Shown here piece after piece: positions 17,185 through 24,669 of a stretch of DNA of 64,000 nt. The notes under the pieces are model-generated. The model saw only the letters and a list, made by a program, of their open reading frames with translations, did not search any database and was not told where the DNA came from. Source of the stretch: Pseudolachnospira sp051055405 (lineage in GTDB: Bacteria > Bacillota > Clostridia > Lachnospirales > Lachnospiraceae); contig NZ_CP167068.1 of the NCBI RefSeq assembly GCF_051055405.1, positions 2,666,001-2,730,000 of the forward strand, in the 5' to 3' direction. The translations under genes were made by a program, and so were the position numbers. How positions within the stretch are numbered: the first letter of the stretch is position 1; each line of letters starts with the position of its first letter.

Positions 17185-17661
17185 TTATCCCAGTATTCCC
17201 TTATTTTTCTTTTCATCCGCCCAATGACATTCCGACTCTGCCGGGCATGCGAAGCAGTTTCGGGATTCCTTATCCGCCCGGTAAAAAGAAGCAGCCGTCC
17301 CGTCTCGTTTTTGTCTCCCACGATGAGAACCAATCCATTCCAAAATCTGTTTCTGCTCCTCTGTGGAATACCCACAGTCCGGTAAAATCTTCTCCGCCTG
17401 CTCGATACTCGCCTGCTCATGGGGGACTTGATCCCGATATTCTCTGCCGCGTCCCAGATCGTGAAGCAGCGCCGCCGCATAAATCAGTTCTTTCTCCGGC
17501 CTGCGGCCTGCCTCCCATTCGTAGAGGCACGTAAGCCTTGCCACATCCAGGCAATGGGGAAGTCCATGACGGCAAAATTTCCGGTCCGCCTCCATCGAAA
17601 GAAGCAGCCGGAAATTCTCCTGGTATTGCGGATGGTTCCAAATTCGATTCACCCGTTCCAT
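17185..17661 (-). CDS. HD-domain phosphohydrolase in folate operon
   Basis: 158 residues with an HD metal site: H32/H36 near GLPHCLDVARL, H67-D68 in ALLHDLGRG, H81 and a C-terminal aspartate in FYRADKESR. A three-cysteine cluster follows (C136, C139 and C145 in NCFACPAESECHW), possibly binding metal. It sits between folE and folP with gaps of 18 and 12 bases. Folate synthesis needs dihydroneopterin triphosphate to be dephosphorylated after FolE, and no Nudix FolQ gene is present here, so this protein is a candidate for that step. That is inference from position. The start follows GGGAGG; an in-frame TTG lies 18 bases upstream. Confidence 0.85.
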   Translation of the reverse strand: MERVNRIWNHPQYQENFRLLLSMEADRKFCRHGLPHCLDVARLTCLYEWEAGRRPEKELIYAAALLHDLGRGREYRDQVPHEQASIEQAEKILPDCGYSTEEQKQILEWIGSHRGRQKRDGTAASFYRADKESRNCFACPAESECHWADEKKNKGILG

Positions 17662-17679
17662 CGTTCCTCCCAAGCCCAA

Positions 17680-18237
17680 TCAGCCCTTTACCATATCCAT
17701 AAACATTTTCTGCAACTCAAAATTCCCCTGAAAAGCGCCGCGGACTACCGTACTAACCGTCTTGCTTCCAGGTTTTTTAATTCCACGCATGGTCATGCAA
17801 GTGTGCTCCCCTTCCACCATCACCATAACGCCCTGGGGATTCAAGTTCCTCTCAATGGCATCGGCGATCTGCGCCGTCATCTTTTCCTGGATCTGCGCCC
17901 TCCTGGCAAATACATCCACCGTCCGCGCCAATTTACTCAATCCTACGACCTTTCCATTTGGAATATAAGCAATATGCGCCTTTCCATAAAAGGGAAGCAG
18001 ATGATGCTCGCACATGGAATAAAAGGTAATATCCTTCTCCAACACCATCTCATTATTTTCAACGGTAAATTGTTTGGCCAGATGCACATCCGCATCCTCC
18101 TCCATTCCACCGTAAATCTCCTCGCACATGCGGGCAATCCGCTCCGGCGTTTCCAGCAGACCTTCCCGGCTGGTGTCCTCCCCAATTCCTTCCAGATATA
18201 GCCGAACCGCCTCTTCAATCTTTTTTTTGTCTACCAT
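17680..18237 (-). CDS. folE: GTP cyclohydrolase I
   Basis: 185 residues; converts GTP to dihydroneopterin triphosphate, the first folate step. Visible features are the zinc ligands and active site in YSMCEHHLLPFYGKAHIAY, the VVGLSKLARTVDVFARRAQIQE region and MVEGEHTCMTMRGIKKPGS with the second zinc cysteine. The ATG at 18237 (MVDKKKIEEA) is preferred over an upstream TTG at 18291: AGAGG lies 7 bases before it and the upstream frame overlaps the structured RNA. It is the first gene of the fol operon. Confidence 0.95.
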   Translation of the reverse strand: MVDKKKIEEAVRLYLEGIGEDTSREGLLETPERIARMCEEIYGGMEEDADVHLAKQFTVENNEMVLEKDITFYSMCEHHLLPFYGKAHIAYIPNGKVVGLSKLARTVDVFARRAQIQEKMTAQIADAIERNLNPQGVMVMVEGEHTCMTMRGIKKPGSKTVSTVVRGAFQGNFELQKMFMDMVKG

Positions 18238-18277
18238 TGTAATGCCTCTTTTCCGCTTCTTGGCTTTCTCATCTTCC

Positions 18278-18456
18278 ATCTCAGAAGACAAAATCCCCCG
18301 TTTCAGCTATGAAGACGGGGAATTCCAAGGTGGATAAACCAAGCTTTATGACTGCAACGGGTGCGGACCCCACACCGCAAGACAAGCTTTTCGTTTCCAT
18401 GGCAACTCCCCATCCATAGAACACTTGACGCATGAGATCCTATTTTGCAAAAATAT
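18278..18456 (-). ncRNA. ssrS: Structured RNA, probable 6S RNA
   Basis: About 180 bases with a strong promoter of their own. On the minus strand ATCTCA (18438-18433) can pair with TGAGAT (18283-18278) to close the molecule. Inside is an unpaired 5' strand facing a 3'-side hairpin (CCCCGT with ACGGGG), then a long rod formed by GGGGAGTTGCCATGG with CCACCTTGGAATTCCCC, AAGCTT with AAGCTT and a GGTG...CACC tip. Closing stem, central bubble with 3' hairpin and terminal rod are the 6S RNA layout. The alternative is a folE-specific leader or riboswitch. This fills most of the 320-base gap before folE. Confidence 0.62.
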
Positions 18457-18462
18457 AAGAGT

Positions 18463-18490
18463 AGTATAACATAATCCGTAAAAAGTTCAA
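18463..18490 (-). promoter_or_regulatory. Promoter of the 6S-like RNA
   Basis: TTGAAC (18490-18485), a 16-base spacer and TATACT (18468-18463). The expected start is near 18456, which sets the 5' end of the structured RNA and may also drive folE. Confidence 0.8.
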
Positions 18491-18557
18491 GTCTTTTTCT
18501 TAACGTAATCCGCATTTTTTTAACAAAGCCGATAGCGCTTTGATTTCCATCCGCTTT

Positions 18558-19913
18558 TCAAGGCAAAATTCGCTTTACCGTTTTGTCCTCCGCCAACAGC
18601 ACACGATCGCAAACCCCCTTTAAATTTTCCAGCGTATTCGACAGGATCACCAAGAAAAAACCATCGGCGGCCAGACTACGAAAATATTCGATCAAGACCG
18701 TCCGCTCTGCCAGAGGAATCCGCAGCAAAGGATTTTCCAAGAACAATATCTGAGGTCTGGTCAGGGCCCACCGGTAGATGGAAAGCAATTTCCGCTCAAA
18801 AAGCCTTAGATCCTCCACCCTGGAAACAGCTTCCCCCAGTTCAAATCGATTTTGAAATTCTCTGAGATAAAACTGATTCATACGCTCCGGTACGATGCCA
18901 AACCGCGGCTTTACAATACGGCTGGCCACCAAAGCAATATTCTCTCCTATAGACAAAGCATGGAAAAGCTCTTCTTCACTCTCTCCTGAGATATAAGCCA
19001 AATCTTTCGGAGCCAGCTCTGTCGGCCAAGACCATCCATTTTTTTCGAAAAAGTCTGTCATATAAATTGGCATCGGCTCTTCCAAGCTCCAGCCCACATC
19101 ACAGATTCCCAAGATTTCGCCCTCTCGAATCGGAAATCTGCCGCAAAATCCAGATTCCGGCTCTTCCATTGACACAGGCGCAGATACCAACTCTCTTGGC
19201 ACAGCTTCCAACCCCATTAAGTATGAAAGAACCGTTTCCTCTTGGATTTCTTCACGATAAAATATCTTCCGGACACTGCCGTTTCGCAGCAGCGCCGCCC
19301 GATCCGCCATACCCATAAAAAGGTTCGGCAGCCGGCTTAAAATCAACACGCTGCAGCCAGACTCCCTTAATTTTTGGAAAGCAGATTTTAACCCTTCTTG
19401 ATCCTGCTCGCTATAAGAGCTCTCCGCACAGTCAAAAATTACCAGTTTTGCTCCCTTTAGCCGAGCCAACACGAGCCACAAAAGGCATTGCGCCATGCCA
19501 GAAAGAACCCCTACTAACGTATTCACATCACACAGCAGACCCAGCTCCATCATTTGCCGCTTCAAATGCCTGCGAAAATCCTGCCTGCTTCCCGCAGGCC
19601 TTCCTAAAATACTCTGAAAGTTCTCTTCCACCGTTAAGCTCTCGCAAAAATGGGTCCCCGGATCGATACAAATCACCGGTTCCGCTGCAAAATTTTTCGC
19701 TGCAACGGCTCTGCCATCTACAAACAGTCTCCCGCCGGCAATCTCACAGTCTCCTGTCAAAATCCCTTTTAACACTGCCATCCCGGACCAGACGCCCCCT
19801 AAAAGAAAAACAATCTCCCCATGACGCAGAAAAAAGTGAAACCCTTCCAAGGTTGCCATATTGGGATCTTCCGGACATATCCTTACATTCATTAAACGCA
19901 AATATTCATCCAT
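18558..19913 (-). CDS. Degenerate sugar-type ABC 'ATPase'
   Basis: 451 residues with the two-domain layout of RbsA/MglA-type proteins but without their catalytic residues. In the first half the P-loop reads GGVWSGMAV (39-47) with no lysine, the signature survives as LSGMAQ (137-142), Walker B is LVIFD followed by C162 where glutamate belongs, and the switch histidine is replaced (LSRLP). In the second half no P-loop or signature is seen and Walker B is LFLENP. The fold is probably kept but ATP hydrolysis is not expected. The start overlaps the kinase stop by 8 bases. It is the last gene of the sensory operon; a structural or signalling role is inferred. Confidence 0.85.
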   Translation of the reverse strand: MDEYLRLMNVRICPEDPNMATLEGFHFFLRHGEIVFLLGGVWSGMAVLKGILTGDCEIAGGRLFVDGRAVAAKNFAAEPVICIDPGTHFCESLTVEENFQSILGRPAGSRQDFRRHLKRQMMELGLLCDVNTLVGVLSGMAQCLLWLVLARLKGAKLVIFDCAESSYSEQDQEGLKSAFQKLRESGCSVLILSRLPNLFMGMADRAALLRNGSVRKIFYREEIQEETVLSYLMGLEAVPRELVSAPVSMEEPESGFCGRFPIREGEILGICDVGWSLEEPMPIYMTDFFEKNGWSWPTELAPKDLAYISGESEEELFHALSIGENIALVASRIVKPRFGIVPERMNQFYLREFQNRFELGEAVSRVEDLRLFERKLLSIYRWALTRPQILFLENPLLRIPLAERTVLIEYFRSLAADGFFLVILSNTLENLKGVCDRVLLAEDKTVKRILP

Positions 19914-20904
19914 ATTTCCCTCCCATTCGGTATTGCCCCCGGCGTTCCTCATCCACCAATGGAATCAAGACTTCCACATCCGTCCCCATCCCCTGCGTAC
20001 TGGTAATATGCAGGCCGCAAGGCTCGCCAAATAGAAGCTTCAACCGCTGGTTTACATTAGTTAAAGCAATGCCTGTCTTTTTCTCATTCTGTACCGGCAT
20101 AGGCGTTCCGCTGTAAAAACGGCTGTTTAGCTCTTCCAAACGGGCCGCATCGATTCCAACGCCGTCATCGGAAATGACCACATGGAGCAGCGTCCCGTTT
20201 TGTTCAATCCGAATTCGAATATTTCCTTTGCCCTTTTTCTTTTCCAATCCGTGATACAAGGCATTTTCTACCAACGGCTGAAACGTCATTTTCGGAAGAT
20301 AATATCCCATCAAGCTTTCATCCTCACAGTGAATCGAAAGAGAAAAACGATCCTCAAACCGATAATGTTGGATAGAAAAATAATCCTGTACATTTTCAAT
20401 TTCCTGGCTTACTGACACCAAATCCCCCTGATTTCGGATGCTATATCGGAAAAATCGCGATAGCTTTCCCGTCATATCGGCAATTTCATCTGCGTGAATT
20501 TCCAAGGCTTGGCTCCGAATCGCATCCAATGTATTGTAAAGAAAATGCGGATTAATCTGGTTTTGCAATACAGCAAATTCCATATTGGCCTGGAGGGCCT
20601 CATAGGAAGTCTCCCGTTTCAAAGAGCGGCGCATCCGCTCCACACTTTCCGTTAACTCCTGGGGAAATGTGTCCTCTCCATCCGCATGCTCCAACCAGTG
20701 AAAAAACGCATCGTACAGCTTCTTTTCCTTTCGGAAATCCAAATACCGCATCATAAGAACTAGACACAGAAGAAAAAGAAACAAATTCAAAAGAGCTAAA
20801 AGTTCTTCCCTTCGCTGAATAAAAAATAGGATAAAAGCTGTCAGCACCAGCGTAAGAACGCCATACGCGCACCAATCAAACCAATCATCCGGCTGACTTT
20901 TCAT
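19906..20904 (-). CDS. LytS/YesM-type histidine kinase without sensor domain
   Basis: 332 residues. Two membrane helices (about 11-29 and 35-53) are separated by only a few residues, so there is no extracytoplasmic domain. A coiled region leads to the His_kinase motif LQNQINPHFLYNTLDAIR with the phospho-accepting H120, and an ATPase domain with PLVENALYHGLEKKKGKG and SDDGVGIDAARLEELN. YesM-type kinases normally carry a large outside domain; here the signal must come through the membrane or from partner proteins. It overlaps the response regulator by ATGA and the degenerate ATPase by 8 bases. Confidence 0.92.
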   Translation of the reverse strand: MKSQPDDWFDWCAYGVLTLVLTAFILFFIQRREELLALLNLFLFLLCLVLMMRYLDFRKEKKLYDAFFHWLEHADGEDTFPQELTESVERMRRSLKRETSYEALQANMEFAVLQNQINPHFLYNTLDAIRSQALEIHADEIADMTGKLSRFFRYSIRNQGDLVSVSQEIENVQDYFSIQHYRFEDRFSLSIHCEDESLMGYYLPKMTFQPLVENALYHGLEKKKGKGNIRIRIEQNGTLLHVVISDDGVGIDAARLEELNSRFYSGTPMPVQNEKKTGIALTNVNQRLKLLFGEPCGLHITSTQGMGTDVEVLIPLVDEERRGQYRMGGKYG

Positions 20905-22523
20905 ACCCCTTTTCCCCCTTTATAGTAGAGCTTCCGGTATTCTCCTGGGCGGATTCCCACTTCCTTTTTGAATACTTTGCAAAAATATTTGTCATCCGCG
21001 TAACCTACGCTAAGCGCGATCTCGTAATTGGTTTTCTGGGTTGTCACCAAAAGCTCCCTCGCCGCGGCCAACCGAACTGCCGTTAGATAATCCGTAAACG
21101 TCCGCTTCTCAAACTTTTTAAAATTCGTGCTGAAATAAGCGGCGCTCAGGCCAACCACTTCCGCTGTTTTCTCCAGCGTAATCGGCTCTGCATAATGCTC
21201 GTTTATATACGCCTTTGCCAAGCGAATCGGCAATCCCTCCCTGTTGCTTTTCTCCTGGCGAACTCTCTCTAAAAAATGACAGCTCACAGATTTCAATCTA
21301 TCCCATACGGCGTTAGCCCCAGCTTCCCGGTCCCAAATTTGTTCCCACTCTGGCCGGAATTCTTTAAAAATCATCTCAGCCTCGCAGGATACCGCATAGG
21401 CTTCCATCTCTGTCAGTAAAAGAGTTCCCACCTCCTGCAAAACTGCCGGCGCCACCGGGGGCTTCCGGCGGAGCAATTCGTCCAAACGCTCGAACCAGGA
21501 AGCCATACCATCCGAATCCATCGCTTCCAGCAGCGAGACGAACTCCTTTTTTTTCATGGCCGTCACCATCATATCGGCCCGTATACTGGAAAAATTTAAC
21601 CGTTCCGTCTCAAATACCAGATTTGCTCCCACCGTTAGCCTGGCCTGTTCAGCCAAGAATGCTTCCTTGGCTGATTTCTGTAAATCAGCTAGACAATCGA
21701 CAACGTTTCCAGCCCCGATGCTGACCCAGGCGCCGCCAAATAATTCCACGGTCTCTTTCAGATCATAGAGCAGCGTCCTTAGGCGGTTGCGAATTCTTTC
21801 CGGCTCGTGTTCCGAAAAATTCAAAATAACCCCGATTCCTTTGTTTACCGATTCCAGACAGATATGGAAGGCTCCCTCCACAAAAAAGATTCGCTTTACT
21901 GCTTCCTGAAATTTTTGGGCCAAAAGTAAGTTGATCTCCTGCTGCAGATCCCGGTCTGTCCGAAGAAATAGGACCTGAAAATAAGAATAAGAAAAATGTT
22001 TTTGGTAGACGCTCTCCAATCGTTCCTGTGTGGCAGGAAATTCTCGTTCCTCATCGAAAAGATTCTCAAACATTTTTGCCCGATGGCCCAATTCGACTCG
22101 CTCGCTTAATTGCCTTAACTCCGTCTCCGTATCATTCATTTGACGCTTTCGATCCAGCATTTCCACAATTTTTCCCAAAACGCTGTTTAGCTGCTTTGCG
22201 TCGATGGGTTTTAATAGATAATCAATTACCCCATACTTTAACGCGCTATAGGCGTACTCAAAATATTTATAGCCGCTGATAATGACAAATGCAGCAGAAA
22301 TTCCCAATTCTTCGGTCCTTCGAATCAGCTCAAGCCCATCGTATACCGGCATTCGAACATCCGTTAAAACAATATCCGGATGCAGTTCCTGAATCCTGGC
22401 TAAACCTTCCTCCCCATCCGCGCAGACGGCAGCCACCTCAATCCCAAAACGCTCCCAATCCCCTAACTCTAAAATCAAATTGCAAATTTTTCTTTCATCG
22501 TCCACAATGATTGCCCGATACAT
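20901..22523 (-). CDS. AraC-type response regulator, YesN-like
   Basis: 540 residues. The receiver domain (1-120) has the acidic pair in IIVDDE, the phospho-acceptor in IVLTDVRMPVYDG and the lysine in YLLKPIDAKQ. A long middle section (about 150-420) of unclear fold follows, then a C-terminal AraC double helix-turn-helix (about 430-535: ITLEKTAEVVGLSAAYFSTN and YEIALSVGYADDKYFCKVFK). It should bind DNA when phosphorylated by the neighbouring kinase. Likely targets are this operon or the nearby tct operon, both inferred. The ATG at 22523 has GGGAGGG before it. Confidence 0.93.
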   Translation of the reverse strand: MYRAIIVDDERKICNLILELGDWERFGIEVAAVCADGEEGLARIQELHPDIVLTDVRMPVYDGLELIRRTEELGISAAFVIISGYKYFEYAYSALKYGVIDYLLKPIDAKQLNSVLGKIVEMLDRKRQMNDTETELRQLSERVELGHRAKMFENLFDEEREFPATQERLESVYQKHFSYSYFQVLFLRTDRDLQQEINLLLAQKFQEAVKRIFFVEGAFHICLESVNKGIGVILNFSEHEPERIRNRLRTLLYDLKETVELFGGAWVSIGAGNVVDCLADLQKSAKEAFLAEQARLTVGANLVFETERLNFSSIRADMMVTAMKKKEFVSLLEAMDSDGMASWFERLDELLRRKPPVAPAVLQEVGTLLLTEMEAYAVSCEAEMIFKEFRPEWEQIWDREAGANAVWDRLKSVSCHFLERVRQEKSNREGLPIRLAKAYINEHYAEPITLEKTAEVVGLSAAYFSTNFKKFEKRTFTDYLTAVRLAAARELLVTTQKTNYEIALSVGYADDKYFCKVFKKEVGIRPGEYRKLYYKGGKGV

Positions 22524-22545
22524 GTTTTCCCTCCCTTTTTTCCCC

Positions 22546-23520
22546 TTATCCTCTTTTTTTCCACATAACGCGGAAACTTTCCAACGCCAGCGTTCCAAAT
22601 ATCACAACGCCCCGGATAAAATCTGCATAATACGGCGATAAATTCAATAAATTCAACCCGTTGGACAAAACGCCGATAATCAGACACCCTAAGAAAGCTC
22701 CGATCATATTTCCACGGCCTCCTGCCATCGAAACCCCTCCGATGGCAAGCGCAGAGAGCGCCATCATCTCCATATTTAGCCCATTGGTAGAAACTGCCGC
22801 GCCGAGACGGCCAGTTAAAACAATCGCCGCCACTCCATACAGACAGCCCGCCAACACAAAATTTGTAATCACAATCCGCTCCACGGGAACTCCCGCTTTT
22901 TTTGCATGTGCCGCATGCTCTCCGACTGCATACACACGATGGCCATAAATCGTGCCCGACAAAACAAAATGGAATACAACAAACAAAGCGATCGTCAGAA
23001 TCACCGGAATTGGAAGACCTCCCCATTTCCCTGCTCCAAGAAAGTTAAAAGATTCCGGCAATCCACTCAAAGTCCGCCCTCCCGATACAGCCGCCGCAAT
23101 CCCTTTCACCATAATGGACGTAGTCAATGTCAAAATAAAGGAAGATAGCCGGAGCTTTGCCACGCAGAAACCGTTAAATAGGCCTACCAACGCTCCTAAG
23201 CCGATTCCAGACAATAATGCAATCGGAACCGGCACGCCGCCAAGAAGCAGCTTTCCACAGCAGACTCCCGTCAAAGCCAATACAGAGCCGCCGGAAATAT
23301 CAAAATGTCCTCCTACCAATACAAATGTCAAACCAACCGCTAAGATAGACATTGCTGCGGTCTGCGTCATAATATTAATAAAATTTTGGAAAGAGAAAAA
23401 TTGCTCCGTCTGCAAAGAAAAAAACAGTCCTAACAGGCATAACATCAAAAACGCCGGTAAGTGAGACCGATATCTCATCAGCGCTGTTCCAAACCAGGTT
23501 CTTCTTTTACTCATCCTCAT
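22546..23520 (-). CDS. RbsC-like ABC permease
   Basis: 324 residues, about eight to ten helices, of the branched-chain/ribose permease family (BPD_transp_2). Characteristic segments are MTQTAAMSILAVGLTFVLVGGHFDIS (broken here: ILAVGLTFVLVGGHFDIS), the EAA-like loop AVGEHAAHAKKAGV and ALAIGGVSMAGGRGNMIGA. Its start overlaps the binding protein stop as ATGA. The permease motifs look intact although the ATPase encoded in the same operon is degenerate, so it either borrows another ATPase or acts in sensing. Confidence 0.92.
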   Translation of the reverse strand: MRMSKRRTWFGTALMRYRSHLPAFLMLCLLGLFFSLQTEQFFSFQNFINIMTQTAAMSILAVGLTFVLVGGHFDISGGSVLALTGVCCGKLLLGGVPVPIALLSGIGLGALVGLFNGFCVAKLRLSSFILTLTTSIMVKGIAAAVSGGRTLSGLPESFNFLGAGKWGGLPIPVILTIALFVVFHFVLSGTIYGHRVYAVGEHAAHAKKAGVPVERIVITNFVLAGCLYGVAAIVLTGRLGAAVSTNGLNMEMMALSALAIGGVSMAGGRGNMIGAFLGCLIIGVLSNGLNLLNLSPYYADFIRGVVIFGTLALESFRVMWKKRG

Positions 23521-24509
23521 CGAATTTCCTCCGCCCATACGCCGTACTCCTGAAATTCTTCGCTGTCAATATTATCCGCCGTAACGGTAAATAAAGGATA
23601 GGGATAAAAAGTCTTTTCCGGAAGTCTCCCATTTTCCCAGTAATCTACAATCATATCAATTGCCACACGTCCCATTCCAATGGGATTCTGAGAAATGCAG
23701 GCGTCTAGATATCCGTTTCTTATGGCTTTTAAGGATTCCGGTGCGCCATCCGCCGAAACCAGGATAATATGTCCTTCCTCGCCAGCGGCCAACAGACGGT
23801 CGGAACGGCGCATCGCCTGGAGAGCCCCCTGAGCATTGGTGTCCCCGGAACACCAGACTGCGTCGATGTTCGGATTGGCCTGGAGAATATCAATCATTAC
23901 ATCCTGAGCCTTGTCCAACTGTAAATTTCCGTTTTGCCGTGCAACGATCTCAATGTCTGGATATTGCTCCAATTCTTCCGTAAATCCACGCGTCCGATTG
24001 GCGCCAGAGGTCGTAGTCAAAGACGCCATCAAATCTACCACCTTACCACGGTACTCTCCATACCGCTCTTTCAAAGCTTCTGCGATATATCGTGCCGCCA
24101 GACGCCCCATTTCCAAGCTATCGGACCCAATCCAACATTTTACCAAATCTGTATTTGCACTGGTATCAATGCAAAATATCGGTATCCCCGCTGCGTCAAT
24201 TTCTTCTATCACCGGCACAACTGCCTCCGTATCCAATGGCTCTACCAATACCACATCCACATCCTGGATCAAAAAATCCATCATCTGATTCGTTTGAACA
24301 AGGCCGTCTCCATTGCACTCCGATACAATCAGGCGAATCCCCAGCTCATCCGCCCTGTCTCGAATCCCTTGGGCCAGTCCGATCATGAAAGGGGAGCGCA
24401 TCGCATTGATGGACACACCGATCGTCAACGCATCTGGTTCTGCATCCTGGCGGCAGCCGATGAGAAATAGCATTCCTCCTAAAACCAAAAGGAAACGTAA
24501 TCTTTTCAT
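23517..24509 (-). CDS. Sugar-type substrate-binding lipoprotein
   Basis: 330 residues. A short signal peptide ends in the lipobox FLIGC with C19 as lipid anchor. The mature part is a periplasmic-binding-protein-like I fold (Peripla_BP_4, RbsB-like): ALTIGVSINAMRSPFMIGLAQGI, broken as TIGVSINAMRSPFM, DVVLVEPLDTEAVVPVIEEI, GIPIFCIDTSANTD and VWCSGDTNAQGALQAM. It should bind a small sugar or sugar-like ligand outside the membrane. The start at 24509 is fixed by the signal peptide and AAAGGGG. It heads the sensory operon. Confidence 0.92.
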   Translation of the reverse strand: MKRLRFLLVLGGMLFLIGCRQDAEPDALTIGVSINAMRSPFMIGLAQGIRDRADELGIRLIVSECNGDGLVQTNQMMDFLIQDVDVVLVEPLDTEAVVPVIEEIDAAGIPIFCIDTSANTDLVKCWIGSDSLEMGRLAARYIAEALKERYGEYRGKVVDLMASLTTTSGANRTRGFTEELEQYPDIEIVARQNGNLQLDKAQDVMIDILQANPNIDAVWCSGDTNAQGALQAMRRSDRLLAAGEEGHIILVSADGAPESLKAIRNGYLDACISQNPIGMGRVAIDMIVDYWENGRLPEKTFYPYPLFTVTADNIDSEEFQEYGVWAEEIR

Positions 24510-24543
24510 ACAATTCCCCTTTCTTTCGCATTTCGTACCTTTG

Positions 24544-24596
24544 ATTATAATAAACAAATATCGGTAAATACAACACACAAAATAAAAAAATGTCAA
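24544..24596 (-). promoter_or_regulatory. Promoter region of the sensory operon
   Basis: A perfect TATAAT (24549-24544) lies 18 bases after TTGTAT (24573-24568). A second possible -35, TTGACA, lies at 24596-24591, 17 bases before TTGTAT. The operon starts about 35 bases downstream. Confidence 0.65.
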
Positions 24597-24612
24597 GCAG
24601 AAGCCCAAAATT

Positions 24613-24652
24613 CCCCTGGTCCTCAGGGCATACTGCCGCTGGGCACCAGGGG
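24613..24652 (-). terminator. Terminator after tctA
   Basis: ACCAGGGG and CCCCTGGT close a hairpin with an inner GCCC/GGGC stem, followed on the minus strand by AATTTTGGG. It separates tctCBA from the sensory operon. Confidence 0.8.
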
Positions 24653-24669
24653 GACTTTCCTCATATTCT

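Noticed and set aside
18238..18456. THF riboswitch before folE
   Set aside because: The gene context fits, but I could not match the conserved THF-I core; the closing stem, bubble and rod with a private strong promoter fit 6S RNA better. Kept only as an alternative.
22475..23026. Cysteine- and tryptophan-rich frames opposite or shifted against the RbsC-like permease and tctA
   Set aside because: They are out-of-frame translations of membrane genes; composition is typical of such shadows.
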